64,000 nucleotides of DNA. Origin: Steromphala cineraria (Eukaryota; Mollusca; Gastropoda; Trochida; Trochidae). Positions within the stretch are counted from its first letter, which is position 1, and the number at the start of each line of letters is the position of its first letter. The stretch covers positions 55,123,600-55,187,599 of the forward strand of contig OU744736.1 of NCBI GenBank assembly GCA_916613615.1, written 5' to 3'. The notes under the pieces are model-generated. The model made no database searches, was not told the origin of the DNA, and was given only the letters and a program-made list of their open reading frames with translations. Below, piece after piece: positions 12,126-24,877 of this stretch. The translations under genes were made by a program, and so were the position numbers.

Positions 12126-12854
12126 TGCTACTTGACGTTTTATATTCAAAAGCACTGTTACTGTAATCTGCAGGCCATGTGACACATAACACCTGTCCGA
12201 CCACAGTCTTTATCTAGTGTCCTACTTTATTTGAGATAGAATTAATAACCACACTTTTAAATTCATATTTTTTTAATTATATATTTGGCTAAGCTAATAA
12301 TGATATTTTTAGGAAGAACGATCTCACGGTTTAAACAAAAGGTGTATTTAGCAATACACCTCGAGAAGAGTGGGTATATCTAATACTTGCTATCTTTGAA
12401 AAATGTTTTCAGATAATTATTGGCACATATTCCATTACGAATATACTTTCCCTGGAACCTATAACCAGTCACCTGACAGTTTTGAACCTCAGATCAGAAA
12501 TAAACTTTCAAACATTATTAGTAAATCGCAAAATATCAGTTGAAAATCTATTTCTGCTCCTGTAGTCTATGAGCTCTGTTTCAGATATCACAAATACAGT
12601 AGAACACGGATATAGCGAACTCGTCGTTGTTCAGGAGCTCTTGCTGTTAAAGCTTTAACATGTTATCACGAAGACAGAACCCTTAACTTTACTTTCATTA
12701 ATAACTTTCTCAGAGTCATGTGGCCTTGAAAACCAATGTGACTAAAATGACTTTTGATGTTAAAGATACTCAAACGTTTCAAATGTTAAGCTCCAATGAA
12801 ACGTCATTCGTAATAATGTAAGGCCTTGAAATGCCCGTAATTTCGTTATTGACT

Positions 12855-15292
12855 TGAATATTGAATATTGTTTATTTGCATAAAGTATGTAGGCCATAGG
12901 CCCATGATACAGATGAATATAATGCATGTATGTGTTACAGAGATTTTTTTCTTAATTGCATTGCTCTAACAATAAAAGTGGCTAACAGCTGAATTATGTG
13001 GGTTACATGAAGACAGGAGAGCATAAAACTTTTGTCTGCTTGGGAATTGCCAATATCTTTTTGGAATTAATGAATTCCTTAAATTATCATAATAAGTGCA
13101 TATTAAAATAAAGTGATATTCATCTTCTATATAATTACACTTACATACATTACATGTTCTTTCATTCCTAGGTTCCTTAATATATCTACCAGTTTCAATT
13201 CTAAGTTGACTAGAACAACATCGTAGGCGAGCTAATGCATATCTAAATTTATCACATGTTAAAATGGTAATATATAATTCTGTTGCAAATTTTTGTTTAT
13301 ACATACAATATAGATAAGCCTTAGGACTATCATGAACAGCAGAATGCCACTCTTGCTCATAACATACTTTTAATCTATTGGTGAATTCATTAACAAACAT
13401 TGATATACTATTAATACACTGGTGTTCCCAAACATAACCAAAACCACTTAAACATAAAATATCTCTTACATTAGAGGCCCAATTGACTTTACCATTATTA
13501 AGAGCTTGCAGCTGCATATTGTAACATTTCCGAACATATCTGTAATTAGGCATAGCTAAGATTTTACACCAATATGATATCACTCTTTTATAAGCAAAAA
13601 TATACATAGGGTAGCGACCATATTCGCCTCTAACATTGTGATTAGACTTTGAAGACTTGACACCAAGAAACCGTTTACATGCATGCATATGTAATACTTC
13701 TATTTCTGAACAGATGTCTTTACTCAATCCCCAAACTTCCGACCCATACAACAATAGAGGAGTTACTTGAGAATCAAAAATTTTAAAGAAAAGTTTAAAC
13801 GAGAGAGGCCTTAATTTATATAAGGAGGCAAAAATGCCATATAAAACTTTCTTTGCTTGCAGGACTGCATTATGTACATGTTTTTGCCATGAAAGTGACC
13901 TTGTAAACAATAAGCCAAGATATTTATACGAACTTTCAGATTCCAAATTAATACCATCAAAATACCACTTTTCATTAAGAGACAATATCCCGCCATTTTT
14001 AAAAACGACAACCTTCGTTTTACTTAAATTAACAGACAATTTGTATTCCTCACAAAAAGATTTTAAAATATTTATCCCTTTTTGTAGTGCAAAAATAGTA
14101 CCTGAAATGAGAATGACATCATCAGGAAATAACAATAAAAATAATTCCACTAGTTCCGGATGTAATTGAATACCATACGAACAATTAAACTCCATTTCCT
14201 TAGCAAGTTCATTAATAAACATCGAAAATAAAAGCGGACTTAAGACACAACCTTGCCTTAATCCCATAGGACAATCAAACGATGGTGAATAATTTTGACC
14301 AGAACGAACACATGCCTTGACACAGTCATAAATAGACTGCAATGCCTTACTGAATATGGGAGAAACACCTTCAGTTGAAAGAATATACCACAGCTTAGAT
14401 CTATCAACAAGGTCAAATGCCTTTTTAAAGTCCACGAACAAAGCATACACCTTACCTCTCTTCTTAGATAAATAGCGTTGAATAACAGATTGAAGAATAT
14501 ACATATTGTCTACCGTACTATAACCCTTCCGAAACCCTGCCTGCGATTCAACTATCTTACTGTTAGCATCTGACCAAAACGAAAGCCTATTATTTAATAT
14601 GGAAGTGTACAACTTGCTTACCACACTAAGTAAAGCGATACCTCTATAATTATCAGGGACACTAGGATCACCTTTCTTATACAACGGAATGATAATACCA
14701 GTACACCAGGCTGCTGGGAAAATACCTGTATCAAAAATTATGTTGAACAAAAGCTCGAAGTAAGGCAGTAAAATATCTTTAGCTGAGACAATAAACTCCG
14801 GAATGATACCGTCCAAACCTTCAGATTTACCACACTTTAGCCCAGTAATTGCCTTCAATATTTCCTCCTGTGTTATAGGTCAATCCAAAATTACATCGAA
14901 TAAAACATTTTCATCATTATTAGACTTATTGAATGAATTATCAACAGGGTCATTTGAGTTGAACAAATTATTAAAATGATTAAACCAATTATCTACTGAT
15001 ATCTATTGTGATTTTCTGGTGTCTGATTTGACTGCCTTCAAAGTTCTCCAGGATATCTTAGCATTGTTCACATTAGATAATAGTTTGTCTCTTGTCTGCT
15101 CCATGTATCGTCTCTTTTTGTCAAGAATAACGCTATTGTACATGTTTCGAGCGTTAATAAAGTTCTGACGTGATATATTGTCCCGTACTCGTCGAACTGT
15201 TTTAAGCATTCTGTCTCTTTCCATGCCGTAATAGAGACAGTCAGAGTCAAACCAAGGCTGAGAATTAACCGAATGTCTCCCTTTTCCCTTTT
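12855..15292 (-). mobile_element. 5'-truncated non-LTR retrotransposon (LINE) with long target duplication
   Basis: The element lies in the left duplication copy only. It is flanked by direct repeats of about 61 bp (12793-12854 and 15293-15353) that differ at a few positions; the right copy has a single version (57431-57492). On the minus strand the reading starts inside the linker (QPWFDSDCLYYGMERDR), so ORF1 and the endonuclease are missing. The RT frame runs to a stop at 12966, interrupted by TAG at 15003-15005 and TGA near 14880. RT motifs are visible: VDFKKAFD (A) and GLRQGCVLSPLLF (B), but the catalytic FADD reads FPDD. The C-terminus has a CxxC...HxxxxC zinc motif. The copy is dead. 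Clade not assigned. Confidence 0.9.
12966..14858 (-). pseudogene. LINE reverse transcriptase, ORF remnant
   Basis: This is the longest uninterrupted part of the LINE frame (630 residues). It contains the RT fingers and palm, thumb, and the C-terminal cysteine-histidine motif (CNVCKC...HFILIC). It lacks an N-terminal endonuclease. The same frame continues upstream past two stops to 15224 and beyond. The FPDD catalytic box suggests loss of polymerase activity. Confidence 0.85.
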
Positions 15293-15353
15293 CCAGGAGA
15301 CGTCATTCGTAATAATGTATGGCCTTGAAATGCCCGGAATTTCGTTATTGACT

Positions 15354-17720
15354 TTTTACACTCATTGTGAATATTTTAAAGAAGCAAAACAAAATGTTTC
15401 GTCACCAGTTGATTGAACTATGCCTTTTGCCTAGATTCACATAGTTAATATTATTTTGACTTATTAAAATAAGATAAAGGGTTTGATTGTTTACATCATT
15501 GTAATTTTGACCTGTATGTAAACTCTTCCAAAAAACCAAATGTCTTCGTTTTTTCTTCTCAGTTTTATCGAGCTGCATCATGTTTGATGTTTTGTAGCAA
15601 GAAATATCACGCATCGTTATTTGATAACACTACATTCTGATATTTAGAGTGGGAAGGTGCATAGTTCATAGTTCAAAAGTGCCAGTCCCTAGAAGACAAT
15701 AAACTTTGTCCTCATAAAACATTCTAAAATTATATCATACAACAAACCATTGTCTCATTTGATGAATGTGTGTTTCTATAAGAGAAACTAAGAACTCATT
15801 GAAACAAATTGCATTGGACATTCATCATGTGTAGTGGTGACTTTTTGTGTGATTACCTTATTCCTATCATTATCTGATTATTAAGTTTCTATGGAAAGGC
15901 AATTAGAATTCGATTTCTGACTAGAACTCAGAAACTAAGAGGCTTAGCTCATTAAAACTTGGTATATAGATAAATGGCCAAAGAAAGTTTGATCGAGCTG
16001 TTTGAGTGGCATCAAAGAAAGAAAGTTTGGTTTGAAAAGAAATAAAGAATACAAATATAATCATATCAGCAAACTGTGTGGTTTAAGGTCATAATCGAGG
16101 CACATTACGAGAAGCATACAAACAACGTATGATTAATTGGCTCTCATTGAACAGTCAGAATTTGTCAAAGTTCTTAAACGTTACAGCGGGGGAAGGCAGA
16201 TATGTGTCTCCTCGTCAATGACGTCAAACGTCTGATGGCGGTAGTAGGAATTATTTACTGTTCTTCCTGTAGAGCAATTTACATTCAGTTTATCGTCAAA
16301 AGCTGCTGCTGCTAACGGTTCCTAATGTCTCTGTCAAGATGGTCCAACAAATGCTATATTGGGTTCATGTCCGGGGAACTGGCAGGTCATGGCAAAGCTT
16401 AAAAATTGTAACTGTTGAAGAAGAACTTTGTCAGTAGTTCTTTATAAGGCCTGGGATTACTTCCTTGAATATTATTTTCTGTGGTTTGTTTCGAAGAATG
16501 GAAACATTACGTAAATGTCATCAGTGATAATTCACTGCAGTCAGATATTCCTGCAGAATGACTAGTAGAGTCTTCTTATTCCAATATTCCATCCGAGTCC
16601 TTAGCTTTCCCCCACCAAATTGATGATGCTCTTGGATGAGCACTAGATGCGCACATCTACGTATTAACATTCGTTGTAGGCCATCCTTCCTAAACAACCT
16701 GATTTCTCTACTTGCCAAACATGAACTCGTCTTGCTGAGCAATGTCTTTAATATTGATGTTAAACGCCCAAGAACATTTCTGTTAGTCTAGAAATGAAAC
16801 AGGTACAAACACCTTTGTCATTCCACATTTGCGCATTGAAAAATTTATCTGTGCAAATTGAGAGTCTCATGAAGTTCTAGTGTTATTACCGAAAAGATTA
16901 TAAGTTTTAGTCATTCATCGCATCAATAAACATTCAGCTATGACGTCACAAGTCATGGCCCTTGTCAAATATTCTTATTGAAATTTTAAGGAAACTGTTG
17001 TAATTCATGTCTTGTTCGTGAGTTCTCTAGGCTTTCATTTATCAAATTCATCAAAAAAATGAAGAATGACTTTTATTAAACATATTTTAAGAGATAGTTT
17101 ATTAGACTATAATGATAACATTGTAATTTTGTGTATTTTCCTAGTTATAAACAGAATATTATAATCGTGCCCATGGCATACTATGTTTACAACAGTACTG
17201 CCTGAATTTCAGTATTTCCTGTGATCATTCATGGCATTATCGTGTCGTAAACAGAATATAGGATGGGCACTCATATCCTTTTGTCCTAGCGTAAACTCTG
17301 CCTTCCTTTGCAAAGGAATTACATACTGAGCAACCATATTCTTTAGGAGCTCTATTTCAACAAAAACAAAGGATTATTACGAACAACAGTGAGATATAAC
17401 ATTAATGTTTTGAAGTGGGGTTTTTTTACACTTTACTATCATCTAATTCTCAATCTTTAAAGCAACTTTATTCATGGTGATGACAAAACCTTAACATGAT
17501 GAATTACCTTCATTTATTCAAATGTCAACATTAAGAGAAATGATTTCATTTTGATTTCTGTTTAACCTACACAACTCAAAGATGGCTCTATTTCATTATC
17601 AATTGTGAAATTATTTACTTATTTGGAGAGTCTTGCGAATAGAATGTGAAAAATAATATTTCTTTTATCATGTGTGCTCTTGAATCAGGCTATAGGTCTA
17701 AACGCCCGTAAATTCGTTTT
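15354..17720. other. Upstream region of C1q-3, no gene seen
   Basis: The region is shared with 57490-59840 of the right copy. Positions about 16330-16990 are over 99% identical to 58450-59110, clearly more than the flanks. The minus frame at 16521-16742 is a shadow without a domain. Positions 16917-17300 are repeated directly at 18490-18860. Confidence 0.55.
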
Positions 17721-17726
17721 ATCATG

Positions 17727-17733
17727 TATAAAA
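17727..17733 (+). promoter_or_regulatory. TATA box of C1q-3
   Basis: TATAAAA lies 103 bp before the start codon at 17837. The equivalent of 59844-59850. Confidence 0.5.
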
Positions 17734-17836
17734 CTTGTAAAGGTCAGGAGATTACATACAAAAGACTGACATATGGCAGATATTGCATGAAGATAACACT
17801 CACAGAACTTAATTCGACAATTTGTAACGAGACGAA

Positions 17837-20800
17837 ATGGCATGTACTCCGTTGGTATCGTTCCTTTCCATTCTGGCTCTTACCTTTGTTGCTACTGACA
17901 ACACGACAGATTATATTCATCAACTGGAACAGAAGATCTCAGATCTAGAGAGTCACACACGTGCAGCGGAACAGAAAGAGGCCTCTGTTCTTGCCAGTAT
18001 TCTCTCCAAGCTGCAGTCGCAGGAACAGGTCATTCAGGAAAACAAGGTTTGACGGGTTATTGTTTTCTATAAATGAACAAATATTTACAACGATCTAGCA
18101 AATTATAAATTCGTTTCTAATTGTTACCTCACAGCCACACCATGTAATCGCACAAATTATCCTCTAAACTGGAAGGGTCTGATATAAATGAGCGAGGTTC
18201 TGAATATTATGATGTTCATAACAGTGCCCATTTTGCAGTCGTTTTCGAAGTTTTTGAGTTAACTGTTTCGTCATTTGTCGGGAATATATTGTTTAAATAT
18301 CATACAAAAGTTGTGATGTATATCACACCTGTTAAATGTTGCAGAAAGAACTACAAAATCTGACGAAATCTAATGTTACTGGTAAGTTTTAGAGCATCAT
18401 AGCTAAATTTACTGTCAAGCTAAATATACTTGAATTTTTACTGCTCCATTTAGTTGAAATACATTGTCTTTCAAATGGAACCATTAAGTGTCATTTGCAT
18501 CAATAAACATTCAGCTATGACGTCACAAGTCATGGCCCTTGTCAAACATTCTTGTTGAAATCTTAAGGAAACTGTAGTAATTCATGTCTTGTTTGTGAGT
18601 TCTTTAGGCTTTCATTTATCAAATTAATAAAAAAAATGAAGAATGACTTTTATTAAACATATTTTAAGAGATGGTTAATTAGACTATAATGATAACATTG
18701 TGATTTTGTGTATTTTTTGGTTATAAACAGAATATTATAATCGTGCCCATGGTATACTATGGTCACAACAGTACTGGCTGAATTTCAGTATTTCCTGTGA
18801 TCATTCATGGAATTATCGTGTCGTAAACAGAATATAGCATGGGCACTCATATCCTTTATAATAGTAATAAATAAATGGCATTTGCTATCCTTGTACCTGA
18901 TTCGCTGAACACGGTAACATTAATTCAGTTCATACCTGCATAACTTAATTTCGTGACGTCACATCATATGTAACCACGCTCCATCACACTTAGCCACGCC
19001 CCATCACACTTAGCCACGCCCCTAATGACGGAACTATTTGTAAACATGTAACGTTAATACGCTGTACAACCAGTTCGCAAGAGTATGGTTAAAAAAAAAA
19101 AATAATTTGATAAATGTCATGGTTTCATAAAAATACAATTGGTTGTTGGTTTTCCCTCTCAGGAGGCATATCACAGTGCAGTCGCGGCTGTTGCCTGGGA
19201 TCGGCCATTGAAATGTTGCTTGGTTCCTCAACAGTTTCTAGCTTTGTTTCTCAACAATATTTAAATACTGGGCCATTTTACCATAAACTTAATTCGGTTT
19301 GATCTGATAACAAGTCGCCAAGCTTTAACGCCACATGTATGGCACCTACGATAGATCAATGGGCTATTTTCCTCCCGAATCCAACTTTAGCAAGTTTGTG
19401 TTTATGTACAACGTTGACACTAGGAACGTCACGGCCAAATGACAAGACGTCGCTTAATTCCATTGTGAATTTTCATTGGCTGGGGAACTAGTCGTAGGCG
19501 GAGCTTAAAAAATAATGATGTTTTGATTGACATTTTGCCTCTCTCGTGTTGTTGAACTTTGAATTCGTTCGCGTAAATAGTGCAGTTCTATTTGCTGCGA
19601 ATATGTTTCATTTGAAGCAAATGAACGAATTAAAACATCCGGTATGTGTATATTTACCTATATGAATTGACTTCAAAATTTATTAAGTTCATTGTGGTAT
19701 AAACTTTAAAACCGCTGTGCAAACTTGGCGTAAATCCGCTAAGATACCACTCACAGTTATTTCGACAATACTTAACAAGAGCAAACGCTTTTTACTTGTT
19801 GTTATCATTCCTTGCCATTTTGGTTCATACAATTGTTGTTGCTTATAACACAACAGAATACATTCATCAGCTGGAACAGGAAATCTCAGATCTAAAGAAT
19901 CACACACAAGATATCGAACAGAAGCATGCTGTTGTTCTAGCCATTATTCTCTCCAAGCTGCAGTCGCAGGAACAGGTCATTCAGGAAAGCAAGGTTTGAC
20001 GGGTTATTGTTTTCTATAAATGAACAAATATTTACAACGATCTAGCAAATTATAAATTTGTTTCTAATTGTTACCTCAGAACCTCACCATGTAATCGCAC
20101 AAATTAATCTGGAAGGGTCTGATATAAATGAGCGAGGTTCTGAATATTATGATGTTCATAACAGTGCTCATTTTGCAGTCGTTTTCGAAGTTTTTGAGTT
20201 AACTGTTTCGTCATTTGTAAGGAATATATTGTTTAGACATCATACAAAAGTTGTGCTTTATATCACACCTGTTAAATGTTGCAGGACGAACTACAAAATC
20301 TGACGAAAGCTAATGTTACTGGTAAGTTTTAGAGCATCATAGCTAAACTTTCCGTTATATATTTGAATTTTTACTGCTCCATTTAGTTGAAATACATTGT
20401 CTTTCAATTGGAACCATTAATTTTCATTTTTCTGACATCACCTAATATTCCCACCAAAAACGTGCCCCTTTAAGTAACTGCACAGTTAAATATATTCAAA
20501 CTTTTCAAAACAAAAAATGTATTCAGCATTTCACATTTCAATTTAGAAGACTTGAATACTAATTGGTTGCACATGTTCTATTCATAAAAAAAAACAAACT
20601 TTTTAATGAGTAAGAAATCTTAATATGTTTGTCAAGAATTTTCCATACAAACCACTATTGCACAACAAGCGCCTTAGAGTGGCTTCTTGTTAAGCCATAT
20701 AGGGCGCTATACAACTTTTGTATATTATTATTATTATTTATTAACGTTAGCAATTTGTTTGTATAAAGAAAGTTATCTTAGGAAATGAAATGCTTTGAGA

Positions 20801-21273
20801 ACTATTATATACGTTTCAATAATTTGGTCATGATTTCAGGCCAACGCATAGCATTTGAAGCCAGCATTACCTCAGATGCAACGGCAAAGCTGATCAAGTT
20901 TGACAGGGAACAGCTCAACGTTGGAGGTGGATATGATGCACACAGAGGAATGTTCACAGCACCCACAACAGGAATCTATCACTTCTGGTTCACGGTGTAT
21001 GTTACTGAGAGACAATTCGGATCCCAACCGAAGACAAGTCCAACGAAAGACAACATTGTAAAGCTTTATGCAGGAAACTCCGATACCAGTCCTTCCTATG
21101 GTGGTTATATGGCGCCTGAAGAACTAAATGTGGGAACACTTCATATTAATGTCAGAGTTGTTCAGGGACAGCATGCTGTGTCTCTTAAAGCCGGTGAGAC
21201 GGCTTATGTACATCTTGTGTCTTCAGAATCAGTAAAAGCTGGGTCCTCCTTTGGTGGGATGATGCTAGGTTAA
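17837..21273 (+). CDS. C1q-3: C1q domain-containing protein with duplicated 5' cassettes
   Basis: The coding exons I support are 17837-18046 (signal peptide MACTPLVSFLSILALTF and coiled coil), 18345-18381 (KELQNLTKSNVT) and 20840-21273 (complete C1q domain), together 681 nt and 226 residues. A second exon 1/exon 2 pair (19785-19993 and 20285-20321) lies inside intron 2. Its exon 1 is damaged, but its exon 2 is an intact alternative of the same phase. The C1q domain differs from that of C1q-1 at few residues (for example ELNVGTLHINV). Intron 2 also carries a direct repeat of the upstream region and a short retroelement tail. The expected product is a secreted globular-head protein; the ligand is unknown. 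The alternative reading is two tandem genes, the first of which lost its C1q exon. Confidence 0.8.
18490..18860 (+). repeat. Direct repeat of the C1q-3 upstream region
   Basis: About 370 bp closely match 16917-17300, including the block TATAATCGTGCCCATGG. It marks one arm of the tandem duplication that produced the second 5' cassette. Confidence 0.75.
18981..19020 (+). repeat. Short tandem repeat, 20-bp unit twice
   Basis: CCATCACACTTAGCCACGCC is present twice in tandem, with a partial third copy just upstream. Confidence 0.8.
19785..20321 (+). pseudogene. Second C1q-3 5' cassette with a damaged exon 1
   Basis: Exon 1' (19785-19993) encodes the same coiled coil (TTEYIHQLEQEISDLKNH) but aligns with 59965-60174 so that ATG is replaced by ACG, and one T is lost in the signal-peptide codons (209 rather than 210 nt). 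No ATG opens this frame. Exon 2' (20285-20321, DELQNLTKANVT) and its splice sites are intact. A possible TATA-like TATAAAC stands at 19699. The cassette may be dead, or may contribute only exon 2'. Confidence 0.7.
20655..20745 (+). mobile_element. Short retroelement tail in intron 2 of C1q-3
   Basis: The piece carries AAGCGCCTTAGAG, then GGGCGCTATACAA and a TTA-rich microsatellite end, the usual look of a SINE or LINE 3' tail in invertebrates. It is absent from the equivalent introns of C1q-1 and C1q-5. Confidence 0.4.
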
Positions 21274-21303
21274 CTGACAAAGATTATTTTGCATACAGTT
21301 TCA

Positions 21304-21340
21304 AATAAATGTGGAATGAGCTTTTGCCTATCTCAATAAA
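21304..21340 (+). terminator. Polyadenylation signals of C1q-3
   Basis: AATAAA occurs at 21304-21309 and 21335-21340, as in C1q-1. Confidence 0.7.
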
Positions 21341-22681
21341 TCATTCACACAAAAATCAAAGATGTTTTTTTTTCTTTCGATATCTACTCCTTTATGTTCT
21401 CTATGGTACATTGCACAACGATGAGGTAAATCGAAGAACATAACAAAATGTAATGTTAATGAAACTCAAATTAGATTTGCTTTACATTGACAATTTCTTG
21501 GTCAAACGTTTGGATATATAAGTAGTCAATTTAGTAAGGGGTTGCAAAATAGTCCTGATACATTCTGTAAACCTATTCTTTGACATGACCTTAGCCCTAA
21601 TTTGTTTAACAGAGAACAGCTTTTTCTATAATGGCACGGTAGAGTTATTGATATTCGTTATTAGTTATTTAGTTAAATCGCCATGTGGAACTTTATTTCT
21701 GAACTTGGAGTTGGACATATTGTGCAACTAATATCACTTATGCAAGGGTTGAAAATTAGATGTTTGCGCTTGTACATGGCACCAGATTGCCCACGGTTGT
21801 AAAATATATCCGGGGACTAATTTACCCCTAGGGACAAAGGGAGAATCAATTTGCTTGTACATGGGTTTGAAGCAGAGGGGGTACATAGCATCATTACCAT
21901 CTATCTGAACATTAACAGGTCATACATTTATCGATGATACATAGAAGACACAGGTTGCAAGGTTATCTTTCTGGTTCTGTTATACCTTTGACGTTCACAT
22001 CATGCAAAAATAAGTTGTGGGGATAAGAAATGTGTATTTACTGGCGTAAGAGCAAAAGTATTCAATGATGCTTGACCATGCTAATCAATGTTCGCTAGTC
22101 CGCTGTCAGTTGCACTGTTAATGGAGTTTGTTGTGTAATCTATATACATAAAGCTCCTGCTTTTGTCTGAAGCCGAAGATTTCAGTATTTGTACGAGTCA
22201 TAATTCATAATTAATATACAAGGAGTATATATTAAATCCAGGTGTGGCAAATCCTCTGTGATCATTATTTGTTCCATTGTATTCGATTGTAGTTGTGAGA
22301 TGATTACAGAATGGACTAACAAGGTCTAGTTTTTAACTAAAGATCGAGGGCTTCGTCACAGAATAGTAGAAATGACTTACAATGTAGACTTTGCTTTACA
22401 AATAAAAAAATTGCATTTGCTGTCATACTGAAACAGTAGCAAACTTCTAAGAGCACCGATAGAGGGCATTTCCTATCTTTACTACAAACTGAACTGTGCA
22501 CGTATGACTATTGCAAAACGTGTAATGAGGTGATGGAGACGTATCTCTATGAGCACATAAACAGCCTATAACACAACACGTGAGAATTAACAAGAGGTGT
22601 TTGACCAAATTTGTTAGTTGTAGATGGATGTTGTGGACTCAAGCGTTTCGAAAAGCCCCACCCATACAGGTTGCTATCTAT

Positions 22682-23860
22682 AATTAGAGAATAACCAACT
22701 CGGTACGAGTCTAAATAATGTTCACAGTCGCGAGCCTTGGTTGGTTATTCTATATATAACCAATTTGTAATGAAATCTAATTAAACAAACGACTGAAAAC
22801 ATGCGATTGACAAATCGTAGTAATGTTGTAGTAAGTGACACTAATCAGCTGATCAGTATTCATAAGCGTGTTCAACCGAACATCTCCCTAGTGAATTAGT
22901 CAACAACGCTTCGGAATGTAGTTCAGTTACAAAACAATACGAAACGGACGAAAATATTGTCCCTGAATGATATATTACAACTTTCAGCCTTTAACAAATT
23001 ACAACATATAACACTTTAAACAAACAAGATTCTTTGACAGAGATAATAAGTTCGGAATCAGCTGGTCGTCATGCCGTACTACCACTGCGATGTGTTGTTG
23101 ACGGCACAATGCTGTAACGAAAATGTGAAAAACCTGTCAATTTTTTAAAACTATAACTGATAAAAGTTACAGTATCTTTGAGAGACACTTAAAGAGAATG
23201 CGTCAAATCAAGTTTGTATATCATGATAATCAAGTAATCTGAAGTCTGAACAACATTTGTTCCTCTCAATCGCACATCTACAGTATCAAGAACGATATCT
23301 CTAATTAGCCTGTGAAACAGCTTACGGTAGGATTGTTCTAAGGGCTGATCAACTATGAGTATGTTGATTTGAAAACTTGTCGCTTTCATGACCTTATATT
23401 TTGAATTTGAGTCCCTATGGTGATAAGGTGTAATTAATCATCAATGGATCAGTGAAATTCTTGTGCTTAGATATTTCGTGAATTTTCTATGGCAGCCATG
23501 TTTGTTTACAAACAGACAGCGCTGATTATGCCTTGAAAAAACAAGCAATCTTGAGAATGCAGTGAAACTTAACACGTTGATAAATTTTTAAATAAATCTT
23601 GCGTTTCAATATCAACATGTAAGGAATATTATTTGCAGTACTATTCATGGATATATAATTTGATTTTGAACCTAATCGACATCGGACATGCGTGAATTCG
23701 GCTATTCTATTTATCAATGAAACGTGAAAATAGTCCCGTCGACCAATCGTCTTTCATTCTCTTAGGAACCGACCAATCAACGTTGAGAATCACTAAAAAG
23801 CACATGTGCGGATATCAAAAAAATATTCACTCGTGTATCCTCACCCGTATGGGTAATATA
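22682..23860. mobile_element. ~1.18-kb insertion of unknown type
   Basis: The flanks continue the sequence of 7600-9030 and 9060-10650, so this is an insertion relative to the paralogous region. It begins with a small inverted repeat (GAATAACCAA ... TTGGTTATTC, about 22690-22752). No protein is recognisable. Exact ends and class are not resolved. Confidence 0.5.
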
Positions 23861-24505
23861 GTGAGGTATTTTACAGTTGTACAATTGGGATACTCTTTTA
23901 CCTTGTACTTCTTTATTCAATCAACATAAAAGTGGTCATCAGACAATTAAATATAAAGTTTGTTTTACAAAGGGAATGTTTTCACTTTTGAAAATGCGCT
24001 TAGCTCTGTAACCTGAAAATTGACAGCAGTTGTTTGTTATGTAACAACACTTTATTTTCGAAAGCGTTCAGTAAGTGTTACTGTTTAAAACATCATACCA
24101 AATATACCCTATATAATGCAAATTTTATTAACTGCATTGATGTGCTGGTCAACGTCACATTGCTTTTAGACACTACCATGGCCTCGCAATGCATTTTGGG
24201 TGGGGAAGAAAGGGGTTAAAGAGACATTTTATCTCTTCCTTCCACAGCCAATCATGGATTGCTTTAAATGATAGCAAAACAATTAGATAATTTATCTCCC
24301 AATTTTGCATTTATAACAAACAAAATGAACCAAAATTGGTTTTCACGTGTTTGCCAACACTTTGTCTACAGGTTGTTAATTTTCAATTCTTAACCATTGA
24401 AATTATGTAATATTTTGCCCGTAATTAAAAGCCATATATTCGTTGAAAGTTGGCTCATGTGTTTTTCCAGTATAGTCTGCATTGGGGATGGAATATTGAT
24501 TCCAG

Positions 24506-24746
24506 TTAGGATGAAGTAATAAATGGTAGTGATAACGAAAGTGACATAGGAAGGTGATGAGATTCAAATTGATCAGTGATCCCAAACTTAACGAATAGAG
24601 GAAATGTTTGTTGAGAAGCTAATACATATTCTAACGGAGCATGTTCAACAAATTCTATGGGCAGTCCATTATAACCCGGAGCTTTACCAGATTTCATCAA
24701 GTCAATGGAAGATAACACTTCTTTTGGAGCGATAGTTCTATCAAGT
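24506..24746 (-). pseudogene. LINE reverse-transcriptase remnant, best preserved copy
   Basis: The frame reads SIDLMKSGKAPGYNGLPIEFVEHAP, clearly the pre-RT segment of a non-LTR retrotransposon. It lies just 3' of the broken C1q-4, as in the two related loci. Confidence 0.6.
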
Positions 24747-24877
24747 TGATGGTGTTAATCATATATTGTAGGCAGAAAGAATAACAAATTTAACATATAA
24801 AAAGATATTTAAAAACAAGTTGCTGATCACACATTGACTTTAATTGGATTTGGCTTTAAACAACCAGTTCGTGTTCT

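Larger units (their letters stand above)
1..20790 (+). repeat. Left copy of a ~20.5-kb segmental duplication
   Basis: This block is collinear and in the same orientation with 40414-60850. Matching landmarks are the zinc-finger exon (949-1254 with 41491-41796), the 32-bp palindrome (2027 with 42563), C1q exon 1 (5454 with 46035), the minus-strand C1q exons (10213-12125 with 53744-56919) and the second C1q 5' end. Most aligned stretches differ by a few percent plus small indels. The left end is cut by the window edge. The match ends about 50 bp before the C1q exon at 20840. The left copy alone carries the LINE at 12855-15292 and the extra material at about 18490-19740. Confidence 0.9.

Noticed and set aside
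12138..12144. TATAAAA just upstream of exon 1 of C1q-2
   Set aside because: Only 13-19 bp before the start codon, too close for a TATA box with a transcribed start codon.
16521..16742. Minus-strand frame suspected to be a transposase remnant
   Set aside because: No DDE motif or other recognisable pattern; it lies within the duplicated non-coding tract.
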